The translations under genes and the position numbers were made by a program. 64,000 bases of DNA from positions 62,001-126,000 of the forward strand of contig VXAY01004359.1 in NCBI GenBank assembly GCA_013399855.1, given 5' to 3'. Below are positions 46,102-58,079 of the stretch, in pieces. How positions within the stretch are numbered: the stretch's first letter is position 1; the number at the start of each line of letters is the position of its first letter. The stretch is from Oxyruncus cristatus. Taxonomy: Eukaryota > Chordata > Aves > Passeriformes > Cotingidae. Under the pieces are notes generated by a model, which saw only the letters and a list, made by a program, of their open reading frames with translations, ran no database searches and was not told the DNA's origin.

Positions 46102-46121
46102 TTTGAGACAGCTGTCTCAAA
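46102..46121. other. Perfect 20-bp palindrome with E-box centre
   Basis: tttgagacagctgtctcaaa is its own reverse complement over 20 bases, centred on cagctg, an E-box recognised by basic helix-loop-helix factors. Mixed-composition palindromes of this length are rare by chance in 64 kb. No LTR or transposon edge is visible around it. Confidence 0.9.
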
Positions 46122-47606
46122 CAATCTCGAGAGCAGTCCTTGTAGGGTCTGACTTTTCAACAACTAAGAAAACACACAAATCATTTTTGGTGTCATTTGC
46201 TCAGCTACTTGTGTTACAAGGAATGGTTTCTTGATGCTGAGATGTTTTCTATGTATTACTCTGGAGTATCTACTTTTGAAACTGGATGGGGCTCAGAAAC
46301 ATCAATAAAATATGAAATGGATTTTTTTTTCCTCCTCCTTAATTCTACACCACCACCTCCCAAGCATCATTCAAGTTTTAGGTGAGGGGTTGAGTCGTGT
46401 CCCCTCCATCAACTTTTTCGTAGATTTGTTTTCATGCTTCTGCAAACTGTTTCTCTTTCCATTGCACCAGAAATCAATCACAGCGTTGGGAGAGTTGAAA
46501 ATATGCTGCTCCTCAAAAGAAAGAACTGTATGGCTGGAAAGTAATTACACTGAGAGAGCTGTTCTGGGTGGACAAAGCTAACCAGATTGCTTAAGAGTGT
46601 GACAAAATGCTAAATTGATCTGAGCTGTCTAGAGACAGTTTAAAATTTCTTCTTGGGATGTTCTATTTTAAGACCTTATTACTGTAACTTCTCAGTGACT
46701 ATATGTCACGATCATGAGTTACTCCATTTCAATGTGTATTTATTTTCTGTTAATGTTATAACTTAGGAAATTCAAAAGGATGGAAAGGGTACTTGGTTCT
46801 ATCCCTAAATGTCAACCATGTAAGTGCTTTGACTTTTATTTTCTATTTGCTTTGGTCAGTGTAAATTTCTATGGGTTTTGCTGGTTGGGGGAAGGGGATT
46901 TGGAGATGTGCAGTTCTTGGTTATTAATATTTGACTTTGTTAGTGCTATCTGTTTACCGTATGGCTTCTGGAAAAAGATAGGAAATATTAGCTGGTGAGT
47001 CCTTAAAATGCATGATGTGTGGGCACACTCCTTGTGCCTGCACATTCTTTGTGCTGCTGCTTCATTTAGCCTGTGAACTACCATGCAGGGGTTTTGATAT
47101 TGTTTTTTGATATGACTTTCTTTTACTTCATTATTTCACTCTTTTTACTTTTAATACACTTGGATGGTCAAGTTTGAGTGAATTCCATATGCCTTATACA
47201 GCTGGGTTTTTTCCCTGTTTCTGCAATAGAAAAGATGAAGGTTGTTTTTAGCCACTGTTTACATTCACAAAGCTGGATCCTGCACATAAATGAGTTTTTA
47301 TACAAATGCCCGGGATTTTACACAAATCCCATTCCCCTTTTGCTCAGAACGAGTTACAAGACAGCTGTCTCCAAAAGCAGAAAGGGCTGTTGTTAAGAAA
47401 CCAATAATAGGCCAGGCTTAAGATCCTTAGCAGAGCTCCTTTTTTGGGGGGGACTTCTTTTACCAAAGGTTGAGAGGGACCCAAAAGGAAATATCAAATA
47501 TCCACTAATATTGAGGGTCTGGTACTCAAACTTGGCAGGGTATGAAATTTGTTTCTGTAGAAAATCACCTTATTTTACAGAAAATTGAAGCTGTGTGAAA
47601 GCTTGC

Positions 47607-47623
47607 TTTTTTTTTTTTTTTTT
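47607..47623. repeat. Poly-T tract (T17)
   Basis: Homopolymer run with no retroposon body recognised on either side. Confidence 0.9.
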
Positions 47624-49714
47624 CTTCCCCCAAACCGTACATGAAAACTTTTGGGGGTTGGAGGTGATGGCATATTGTACTGTGAAAAATTGGTTTATGC
47701 TCAAATGCCTTTTGCGGTCACAACACGATTCCTCACCTCTTCTTGCATGAAAAGCCAGGAGTCAGAGAGTGCTTATCCTCTGGGTTTTTTGCTGAGATCG
47801 TTTATGCCTTCCAAAGCTGGATCCAGCTCCCAACTGATGGAGCAGGACTGTCCCTGCCCGGATGCTGTCCAGAAGCGTGTTTTCAAACAAGCCATTTCCC
47901 TTGTTTTCCCTACCTCTATTTTTCCCTCTAAAAAGTTATTAAAAAGAAAGAGGAAGTCGATGTCAGTTAGATTCGCTGAAATTCCCCGAAAAGCTGCTGT
48001 AACTTTTATGATTCCATTGCTACGGAGGAGGTTGTGCAGCGTGCGGCGCGGTGTGTGATTGCGCAGGGAAGCCACTGGGTGTCAGCAGAAATGTGAAAGC
48101 AAGGCAGGGACATCGGCTTTCCCCTCTCCATAAAACACATCACTTCACGCTACATTTATAAGAACGCCGGAAAGGAAATACTGGACAAAACTTTTTCACC
48201 CTGGAACACGAGTGGGCAAGTGGGCAGTACGTAAGTTAGCTCAACCTGAAGAATAAGACACTCTTAGTCCTTCCTCATCATCCTGCAACTCTGAGAGCTG
48301 ACTTCTATGAGATTTTTTGAGAGCCAGTTTTAAAACCAGGCTATGAGCTCAGCCCGATCGCAGGATCGCTCAGGATCAGAACAAAATCACTTCTGAAAAG
48401 ACATAAAGTGTTTTCATAACATCTGCTTTTCAGAGACTAACACAGAGTTTGTTTATCATTATTGTTAAACCAAAGTTTGGCACAGCTTTCCCTGAGTTAT
48501 TTTACATGCATTTCAACAGCACCCACAGATCATGCTCTGCTCTGTGTAGAGCCTGCTCTATTATACAAGCTGGAGAGTAATCCTTTTTTAATTTGGACCT
48601 CAACACCACTAAAATTCAAGGACTCATCTATGGGAGCCGAAAAATAATTTAGGTCTCTATGTCTTCCTGCCCATTTGCTGTTATTAGTACAATGATCTGA
48701 CTTATTGTGAGAGACAGAAACTGAGACAGGCAACACAGTCCAAATATCCAAATATCCCATACAAAATAAACTCTGCTGGTTTTGAAACATGAGCATTACT
48801 AACATCTTGTAGGTCCTAGTGTACGTCCTCTTTAATCAGTACTGGAAACAGTAAAATAAAATAAGGAAGAAAAGGAGCTACTGACACTTCTGGTTCTTCT
48901 GAAAGAGAAATATACTTCAGGAAGATTTGGAATATTTTTCCCTAGAGACTTCTAGACTCACTAGTGCAAGGTAACACCTGAGGATCAAAACCCTGTGAAT
49001 TTCAAGGCGTCTTTAACCTTTGTGGTCCTCAGTGAGAACAGAGAGCACTAAGCTTCTTTCACAATTAGGCATTTACCCCCGTAGATGTTCTCCATGAATT
49101 TTTCTGTAAATAACACAGGGATGCTGTCACAGTGAGTAGCTGCTGAAAAAATGCTCTTCCTCTTGAGAGACGTCTTTCAAAATACTGGCAAGGAAGTATT
49201 AGCTCATATCTCACTCTGTGGAGTGGCCTGATTTAAATAACTATACTTTATTCATAATGAACAGGAATGCACCGATTTACTCTCTCTTTTCCCTCTCTTC
49301 CCCTTTCATTGCCCTTTTAAGGTGCAGAAGGTCATTTTAATTCTACTCAAAATTACTTTTCGAAAAATGTTGGTAATTTTGACAAAAGCATCACACTTTA
49401 CTGTAAAGGCACCCAGTGAGCAACACTATGAAGGTTACAGGAGAGCACCAGCTAAAGCTCTGTTGTTTTCATTTGCATACAAATTGTCAGCCAGAAGCAA
49501 ACATTTTCTAGCACTCTGAGTTATATAAAACCCACTTTTTTGGACTGAATTTTAATTTTATTTTTATCCACAAGATTTTTTAAAGAAGTAACTATTTTTT
49601 TTAAAGATGGAGATCTAAACTCTAAGTAATTTCTCTAAATTACAGGTATTTTGAAATTGTTTTATGAGTTCTTTGCAATATAGCAGCATTTGAGGACAAG
49701 CAATCAGAGATTTA

Positions 49715-49830
49715 GGCCCCATTACACCAGGTGCTCTACAAATGAAGATGGTCCTTAGGCCACAATTGCAAAAACAGAGTTATGACAAGAAAAAAACCAG
49801 ACACACAGGAAGACAGCAGGTGGGAAAGTG
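49715..49830 (+). repeat. Ancient amniote short interspersed repeat, plus orientation
   Basis: ggccccattacaccaggtg and ctctacaaatgaagatggtc match the remembered phrase 'ggccccattgtgctaggcgctgtacaaac..agacagtcc' of the family also seen at 40500-40600, which ends where this copy begins. Downstream aagaaaaaaaccagacacac..gggaaagtgagg fits the family's 'gacaagacaaacaaag..gggagagga' tail. It is an old copy with indels. Confidence 0.55.
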
Positions 49831-52800
49831 AGGAAAAAGCATAAGAAGTGGGGTTTTTTTGCACAAGACAGTTTATCACCTGTGCTGAAACTGCCAAATG
49901 ATAAAGTACCACAGTGGAGATTTTAGAGGTACTGGAAGAGACTAAGGTTTTACTTGGGAGCTTAATAGATATGTCTGTGAAGCTCCCTCTGTTTTTTCAA
50001 CCTACACAGGGGAAACGACAGGCTGAATTACTTCCACCCCTACCTGTGAGCTTGTATATTTCTAACAGTGAGAAGCAAACATTAATAGCAGTTGATATGA
50101 AACAGCAGAGAGCACAGAACAACCTAAGTTATAACTTACCAGCTTTATCCATATCCAGCACGTTGTTGTTTTTCTAAGAACTTCACTTCTCACAAAAGCT
50201 CTTCTGTTCCCCATGAGATAACACGAAATGGGATGTGTCTGGCTCCTAAGCCACCTTACACCCATCGTGGTGAAGGACTTCGAACTCACCTGAGGCTGCT
50301 GACACTTTTAGGCGATCAGTAACAGCTTGTTCCTGAGTAAAGCAGCAGGCTAAGGCTCCTGCCAAAGCTGGAAACCAAGAGCTTGTGCCTGGGGATGCAG
50401 GCAGCAGGGTCTTGTGGTAGAAGGCTGGTTATAAGGTTATATGTTGACTGTGTATTGTGCAAGGTAATGACATTTTGTTACTGCTGTTTTTCGCCAATAA
50501 AAGTTAGTTACCTATAAAGGAACTAAACAAAACTGTGGTATTATACCAAGGAATTTTAAAATATTTATTGGCATTAAGTTTGTGACAAATGAAGGTCAAC
50601 AACGTTTAATGTTGTATTGTCTACTTGTAGTTGGAATAATAAAAATATCTGTGAAATACTAATTTAAGTGCTTTATACAAGCTTGCAGTGTTTTGACATT
50701 GTACATTTTATTTTCCTTGCTCTTGGACTGTGAAAGATTAGGCACAAATGCACTAAACAGATAAAAGTTTGCTCAGAGAGATTATATTGTGGTTCTTTTT
50801 TTCTACTTGTTCTTCCTTTTTTCCAGAATAAGGACTAGGAACAATATTGTCAGCTGGCATAATTTGGCAGAGCTCTCCAGTTAGGGAGGAGCGCTGAGCT
50901 GGTCTACAGACATTCTTACTCTAATTCTTATTTAGTCGTCTTCTTCTTATTATTATTTTAGGCCTAGAAATCTGATAGCTGCTGAAAACCCGGATCTTCC
51001 TCAGCAGTGTATGCATATATGCACACTATCTCATTTTCTCACACTTGGAGATTATCAGGTTGTTTTGTCTTGACTGTTGCTGCTATCTAATTCACCTAAT
51101 TGACTGGTTTATGATACTTGCAAAGTTTTTCCCCCTTGCTCACAATGTTCCCAAAGACTTTCAGTATGGTATACTAACTCAAATCCAATTTCTATCCAAA
51201 CAGGCCAGAATGACTTGATTTAAAGAACAAACTTCTCTGTGTTTGACAGCCTACTGAGCTCAACAGATGAAAGTAATTCACTCTGTGAAAAATGTGGGTG
51301 CATGCAGGCACAGGTGTGTCTGGATGTACGTAAAATCCAGGATCTAACAGCAATACAGTCACCTGAACATACTCACTGACTGACCTTGTGACCATGTCAA
51401 TATTTGGAAGTTGGGAGAAACCAGCCATTAATATAGGCTTGTTATAGATTGCTCTGAAAAGCATCTTTAACCAAAGCTTTGTCAGCTCTGAGCTAAGCCC
51501 CGGCAGAAACCTCTTTTTTAGCATCACATAATTGGCTGATCAAGTTTTTAAAGTCAAAGGGTGCCACATAGATTTCACTTTGTAGAAGATGTTGCCCTGT
51601 AGCCTTGAGGGGGATCCATTTAACCAGTGGTAAATGTATCAGTTGCTGACATCTAGATCTGATATAGCCACTTAGACTCCTTTTATATTCACTGGAGTGA
51701 TTTTAGGATGCAAGGATTGGAAATGTCTAAAATAGGTCAGATGAGTTATGAGCTAACTGTGCCTATTCCTCTTTATGGAATAGAAAGGGCACTGAGGATG
51801 GCTGGCTGAGGTGTAAAAATTTATGCTGTGGCCATCTAAGTCTAGGTGAGGTGAATCCCACACTCACTGTCTTAAATAAACTCATCAAAATAACATTGAA
51901 CGAGTGTCCTTAACACTGAGCGTGAGCAAACTCACAGCTCTGAATAGCATCTGTGTTTGCTCAACTTTTCATTTCAAATTGAGCACTCTAGTACATCATC
52001 AGTTGAACAGAATAAAAGATTGGCTCTGCATAGGAGTATATTTTGTGGAAACATGCTAGGATTTTTGAAAAACAGAAATCTTGACTGATGAAAAAAAGCC
52101 AACTCAGTACATTTAGGTTACTATTCTTAAGGTATCATATGAAAGGAAAAGGTCTTTTTTTTTTTGGTAGATATTTGGGGGACTGGAAATAAACACATCC
52201 ACTGTATCCACATGATGTGACAATGAACTTTATGGGCCTACCCTTTCCATCTTTTTCAAACAGATGGAAGAGGTTTTCAAACAGGAGAGAGGTCCTGTGG
52301 GGCTCTGAACAGGCTCACAATGAAGTACCAAACTGCAAGGAAAAAGTATCTCTGCATGGTTTGAATCATATTCTCTGCCCTGGCCATGCCTACATACATG
52401 AAGAGGAAGCTTCTACAAAATCAGAGGCCACAGTCCCTCAAACTGCTGTGCACAGAATGATGGAAATTCAAACCTTTTGACTGGGACACAACTCTCCGAA
52501 AGTGTTGTCTGTAGGCAACCATCAGCACGTGGACACCAACACCTGTCTCACAGACTAAAAAGATGTGTTATCTGACTCTGAAGTGAATTCCTAGCTATGA
52601 AGATGTGAAGGGAGAGGGGAGAAGAAGGTCACTATGTAGTAAAAGACAAACATATCTGATGCATGCAATCAAGTAGGGTCCGTAAATTAATTTTCAGCTC
52701 TAAAAATTGACTATCTCCTGGGGAAATTCTATTATCGAAAAACAAGATATATTCCAATTAGGAGAGAGGTCATATAGAGGGCAGGATAGAAGAGAGAAAA

Positions 52801-53039
52801 GGAAGAAGACAAAAAAGAACTTTACATATTAGAGCTCTAAAGGTATGACCGTCACTAAATGGGACAAAGGGGAGGAGGCTGTTAGGAACCTTAATTTGAA
52901 ATGCCCTTGATTTCTGTCATTTTAAGTTAAAGCCTGCATATTTTAACACAGTGGTGCCTTACAGTATTCCAGCACATTGTGTGTACTGCTACCTGCTGTG
53001 GATCTGGACCTTGGATCACTTCTCTGTCTCTCAGCATGA

Positions 53040-53135
53040 CATGAAACACTAAGGGGTACATTTTCAAAGCAGTAAGTGGGGATTTCGCTGCATGATTCCC
53101 ACTGAAGTCAATGTAAGATATGTAGCTGAAGCCCT
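53040..53135. repeat. Possible ancient amniote interspersed repeat fragment
   Basis: The phrases acattttcaaagcagtaag and cccactgaagtcaatgtaa, about 50 bp apart, resemble 'attttcaaaagtgcctaagtg' and 'cccattgaagtcaatggga' of old repeats common in reptile genomes. The match is from memory and the element cannot be bounded. Confidence 0.35.
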
Positions 53136-54309
53136 GTGCAATGATTTGAATACTTCCAATATCACTTAGAATTGCCGAAAAACCATTCCTGGTAGGTTAC
53201 AGGGTAGCAGAAGTTTCCAGGGACTGCTATTTGACTTCAAACCTTTTACTTTGTAAATTTGGGGCTTTGATAGGTTTTTGGAAGTAACCAAATATTGTTA
53301 CCATCTGTTTTCTGTAGATGTTGTCAGCTTCTCTGTTCATTCTGAAATCTGCTAATTGTTATGGAGAGAATAGGTATCCATAGAATGTTTTGCTTAATAA
53401 AAGCTATACAAACATGGCACATTTTGGCACCAGCTTGCCTGTCAAGCTTGTTCTGTAAGATTTTTTAGTATCTTGGGTCACAGAATGGTACTAACAATTC
53501 TGTGCTAATCAGAGTTTTGCTAAACTTCCGCAAAGAGAGATTATTATGTATCACGCAGCCCCTCCTCCCACCCCTCAATGCATATTTTTAAGTTTTTTAG
53601 AACAGATTTTTTTTTTTTTTCTCTGTGGAAACTCATGTGTTCTGAAATAAATAAATTTTCTTTTTCAGGGAAAAAAAATTAAAATACAGTCTCTATCAGC
53701 TAAGTGAGAAGCTGTCATCAGCTCTGAGTAAAGGTAAAAATTGAGCAGGTGAGGGCAAATCAGGAGGCAGAGAGTTTGCACAGGAAGGAAAAATAATTTT
53801 AGTGTATCTCGCTGATGCAAAATTAAAGATGTTTATATGTTCAGCTAAAGAGAACTAGAGGATCAATGCAGCAGACTCTGGAGAGAGCTAGTACATGGAG
53901 TGAACGTTAATGTAAACCATCATTTTTATACAGAAAATAATAAAATTGCTATTTGTACTGAATACAGGTGACACGCTGAGTGAGCTCAGAAACTACCTTC
54001 CCATAGAATGGAACACAAAACCATTGTGACTTTTAGATAGAAGTGGGAAGCCATTCGTACCAGTACAGTCCTGCAAACAATGTGCTGGCTGATGGTAGGA
54101 CTGCTGTGGGTTGTTCTGAGAGGGAACGCTCTAAGCTGGTTTAATTCCCTGCTTTCACTTGTGAACCCAGCATAAAAAAACAGCAAGACACTAGAGAATT
54201 TTGATGGCAATTTTGGGAGACATGAGCAGATGGAACAAGATTAGAAGCATATCTAGAATAAAAAAAGAAAAGAGCAAGAAAGTAGAAGTACATACAAGGG
54301 TTTTAGAAG

Positions 54310-54326
54310 AAAAAAAAAAAAAAAAA
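54310..54326. repeat. Poly-A tract (A17)
   Basis: Homopolymer run about 135 bp upstream of a CR1 relic. CR1 elements do not end in poly-A, so the two are probably unrelated. Confidence 0.9.
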
Positions 54327-54461
54327 TTGCCCTGTATGCTTTATACTGAATGTGACAAAGAGAAGGAAGACTGACTGTGAACCACAAATGTAAGGCAGCA
54401 ACAAGGCAGCGAAATACAGACATTTGAGCTGGAAAGGTGATTAATGACACCGTATGAGTGT

Positions 54462-54600
54462 ACAACACCTGGTGAGACCTGAAATGCTGTATATAATTCA
54501 GGTCATTCTCCTACAAGAAATATGAATGCAAATTGGAACTGAGATAGCAAAGTACTAGTAGGTTGGTCAGGAGAAGGGAGACCCTACTTATAACAGAAAA
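54462..54600 (+). mobile_element. Decayed CR1-type LINE relic (end of ORF2)
   Basis: acaacacctggtgagacctg..tataattcaggtcattct followed, after about 75 bp, by ggagaagggagaccctactt resembles the end of CR1 ORF2, which normally encodes a conserved L-V-R-P-x-L-E-Y-C-V-Q-F-W-type segment and, further on, a QRRATK..LxxxxYxxRL-type segment. Here the frame is degraded and partly shifted. It is old and short, so I place moderate trust in the call. Confidence 0.45.
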
Positions 54601-55756
54601 TTAAAAATGCTCTAAGAAGCTGTGTGTCTGTGCTCTAAGCTGCTCTGCAGCACAGCAGACATGACTTAATACAGTGCTGGAAGCAAGCTAACATGTCCTA
54701 AGGCCATGAGGGTGGGTATTTTAGGCTGAGTACAACACCAGTGTAGTTAGATACTTTTCAATTAGTTGACATGTGAGAACACAAGTTTCCCAAATCTTGA
54801 ACTTGACATGTCTAACACTATGGTTAAAGGATTCGAATATTTTTATAGATATAGTGAAAGGATGAATATCAAAGAGCTAGAGGAGCTAAAGTTCTTAAGT
54901 TTCAGAGTATTCTGGTAAGAGGAAAAAAATGGTTACTAACAGCCTTGAAAAAACTTCAGCTGAAAAATTCCAAAAATCTTTCTAACCACTAATGAAGTTG
55001 CTGAAATAAGTTCCAGTAAAACTAATGGAGAGCAACGAAGTAATTTTGTGATGAAGCTTGACATGTTTAAGAACTTGAGTATCTAATCCCAAATGGTTTT
55101 GTGATGCCACCGAAAAAGATGCTATAAACATATACTTGGAGAAAAGGCAGTTATACACAGACCTACACAGTGGTGAAAAAAACAAAATAATTTTTCTCCA
55201 ATTTAAATAAATTTTATTTCATATCACCCTTATCTTTTGTTAACCAATCAAGCAAACAAACAATCCATGAAAAGTGGAAGTTGTTTTTATTTTTATCTCT
55301 TAGGCCAAAGTGCCTGATGGACAGGTTGTTTTCAGCAAACCAGCATTTGAAGAATGGAAGGTATTTCACCAGAGAGTGTGGAAAAGCTCTCGTTTCCTGT
55401 CAATGGCTGTGAAATTAATTTCTACAGCTATTTTGAAACAAATATGCTGAAGGGAGTAATAGGAAAAAGCAGTAGCGTGCAGCAGATGCTAAGTCTACCC
55501 TTGCAGTTGCTGCAGCAAAAAAAAAGTCTTGTAAGTAGGGTCATTCTTGCATGTTGCAATTGCAAAACAGCCTGTTACCCTTATTCAGTGAAGGAAGGAA
55601 TGATCTCTGATCAAAGCACGAAATAAGGGCCAGATTCAGCAGCAGCAGAAGACAGACACCTTAGTCACACTTCTATGTATCTGTCTGGCAGGACCTGTTC
55701 CATTACTCATTTTTTGAGCATGCCTGCCAGATTGGCTCCATTCTTCTGCTAAATGG
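54601..55756. other. Unique noncoding DNA
   Basis: No gene is recognised. The phrase gggccagattcagcagcag at about 55627-55645 is faintly like the old repeat at 49-72, but short. A 90-codon frame at 55354-55626 has no recognisable domain. Confidence 0.5.
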
Positions 55757-55870
55757 GTTCACTGATTAGAGCATTCATATGGGAAATGTGAGTTCAATTC
55801 TTTTCTCTCTCTGAGCATAAACAAACCTGCATCTTCCAGGGGAAAACTCCAACCATTATGCTAACAGGTA
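55757..55870 (+). repeat. tRNA-derived SINE relic
   Basis: tgattagagcattc (55763 on) resembles a tRNA A-box region (tggttagagcact) and gagttcaattct (55790 on) resembles the B box (ggttcaaatcc) at the expected spacing. It continues with an inverted-looking partner, cctgcatcttccagggg..aaccattatgctaac, comparable to 'cctgggtctcccaggtg..ccctaaccactgggctaa' of tRNA-derived SINEs known in reptiles. This is not a functional tRNA gene: stems and anticodon arm are not maintained. Confidence 0.55.
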
Positions 55871-58079
55871 TTCAGGAATGATGATCTCGCTCAGTCCTTC
55901 TTGTTGAAGCTTTATATGGAATAATAAACATACATTAGACCATAGAGGAAAACGAGGCAAGAGGAAGACTTTGTAGCCAATGGGTAGAAGATTTACACAA
56001 GTCTATGTGCATTTACACATGCGTGTAGATTTGTAGGCACAGTGTGGTAAGTACTTACGGGAGCAGTGGGTTTCTCCACTTCCCAATAGCTCCCATTACC
56101 AAGAGGAAACAGTCATGCTAATCCTTGTGTTTTGCCTCCCCATTTCTGTTGTATTTAGTTCTTATTCGTGACAGGCAGAGTGGGATGGATGGACCAACAG
56201 GAGATCTACCCAGAAACAACACAAATTATCTCGCAGGTTTGTAGAGAGTCACAGGTTCACAACCTATTTTACAAAGCAGGAGTGAAAATCCAGGTCTTTC
56301 ACTGGCTAGGTTAAGACCTCTGGGCATTTATCAATGTGATACAAAGAAAGAGGCAGAAGTGGCTTTTCCTTCAACATGTGTTTTAAGGTGGGGCAGACAT
56401 CAATATCAAACTCAAGAAGACGCAGGGTTGGCCAAGGCACAGCAGATCAATGTTTGACACTTCTGTACCCACTGATGTTTGAAGATGCTAGTTTGGATGA
56501 CCCAGCTCTCTTTACACTTGTATATGCTTTCCTGGACCTAAAGCTCTGGGAAACAATTGTTCTCATAACAGGCAGCCCGCAGTCCAGTTGGAGTTGTACA
56601 TTCTCCTGGCAGCTGGCATTTGAGGCTGAAGGTGCTGGAAACAAGAAACATTGTGATCTGTTGTGGATTTAGCTTTTAGTGAGGGCTGTAGATCTAGTAC
56701 TAGGCATATATCCCATTTTGAAAATGTTCTAAGAGACTGAATAATAATTCAGTACTTACCAGTTAATTACTGAATTGTGAGAAATGTCAGAGCAGATGAA
56801 GAAATACTCTCACAAAAACAATGTATTCATCTCAACAGCTACATTTGCCTGATAATGCAGTTCAAAATTATTTATTTACACCCATATTTGCACTGCAGAA
56901 CAATAATGTAAGTTGTGAAGTATTTTTTTTTTACAAAGAATCATTCTCACTACATTTTATAAAAGTCAGGAAGTTGCAATAATGCAAGGCCTTACAAAAT
57001 ATTCTATCTGCTATTAAATATTTGCTGAGAAATGATAAAGAAACCATTGTTTTTTTATGTCAGTTTTATGGGATGTGTAGAAAGGTAAAATGCAACTTAG
57101 TGAGCTTTTACTGTATTGCTTACTGATTCCAGGCATATAACTCACAGGATCGGAGGATATATTTGCATACTTTTGTCTTATTACATAAACTGAGCAGAGA
57201 TTTCTTGTAGATATCAAATAAAACCTGCTTGAAATTTATTCCTATGGCTTCCATAAGGGGGTTTGTAGTATGTTGCTAGATTATGTTTGTCAGTGGTAAA
57301 CAAAATTTAAGAAAACCCCAATAAATGGGCAGAAAAGAGATTTGAAGGAGCTCTGTCTTAGTTACGATTATATTTTGCTGTTTTCTTGACTTGCTGATAG
57401 AAATTTTCTAAGCAGCTGGTTCAGGGAGACCTGCCCTGATGGTCCTCTCTGACTTGCAGTATGACCAAACACTTTATCAAATCAGGACAGATGGCCTGAG
57501 ATGTGAACTTGTCAACGGGAAGAAAATGCAGGAGGACAGTGTATCTCTGCTGTGACAATACTGCAGGAAGAATATGTGACAATGGGCAGAGATTCTTTTC
57601 CTACCTCAGCTTTGTAAGGCATAGCTGTAGGTCATCTCTCCGTGACATATTATGTTCTGGCACGAGACAATAACAGGTAAGCTTTTTTAGAGGTGTCGTG
57701 ATTTCATTCCCTGAATTTAAACAAATGAGGAGAGAAAGCCCTTGGATTGGAGAGAAGAAAAATGAGCAGGAGTTTTTAACTGTGATGTTGGGATTTTTTT
57801 ATGCAGTGAAGGAAGAAGCTGGAGTTACCCACAAATCACACTACATTAAAAAACATGGGATTTGTCACCACTGATCAAACAAGTATTCTAACTTCTGCCT
57901 CCAGCTGTGACTGATACCTGATGCTATCCAGAGGGGTAAAAAAGTCCCATAATACATTTAACTCAACTGAACAGAGGAAAACAATCAAACCTGGCTGTTA
58001 TAGCCCAGAATGTGAGGCCAGAATTCCCTTATTTATCTACGCTGCCAGAGTTACATCGGCTGAGCACAATATGACATTT
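55871..58079. other. Unique noncoding DNA with one possible SINE fragment
   Basis: No gene is recognised. The stretch 56278-56332 may be the reverse reading of a tRNA-derived SINE head and is listed separately. Open frames at 56376-56672 (plus) and 56447-56644 (minus) overlap on opposite strands and are unrecognised. Confidence 0.5.
56278..56332 (-). repeat. Possible tRNA-derived or MIR SINE fragment
   Basis: aggagtgaaaatccaggtc..ctaggttaagacctctgggc resembles, on the reverse strand, the tRNA-related head of a SINE ('gcccagtggttagggc..gacctgggttcaaatccc'). It is only about 55 bp and could be MIR or the family at 55757-55870. Confidence 0.35.

Larger units (their letters stand above)
44693..49714. 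other. Unique noncoding DNA
   Basis: No gene is recognised in 5 kb. A 20-bp palindrome (46102-46121) and a T17 tract (47607-47623) are listed separately. The interval 47820-48200 is less AT-rich with several CpGs (gtgcggcgcggtgtg near 48040) and is open on both strands, but no domain is recognised and no CpG-island-scale density is reached. Confidence 0.5.
49831..54461. other. Unique noncoding DNA
   Basis: No gene is recognised. The segment 53040-53135 (aaggggtacattttcaaagc..cccactgaagtcaatgta) resembles a piece of an old reptile/bird interspersed repeat and is listed separately. An A17 tract lies at 54310-54326. Open frames (for example 51192-51527 minus) lack recognisable domains. Confidence 0.5.

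Noticed and set aside
54310..54326. Poly-A tract as the tail of a processed pseudogene
   Set aside because: No recognisable mRNA-like body or flanking target-site duplication was found; the same applies to the A/T runs at 16874, 25753, 39129, 47607, 61380 and 63227.
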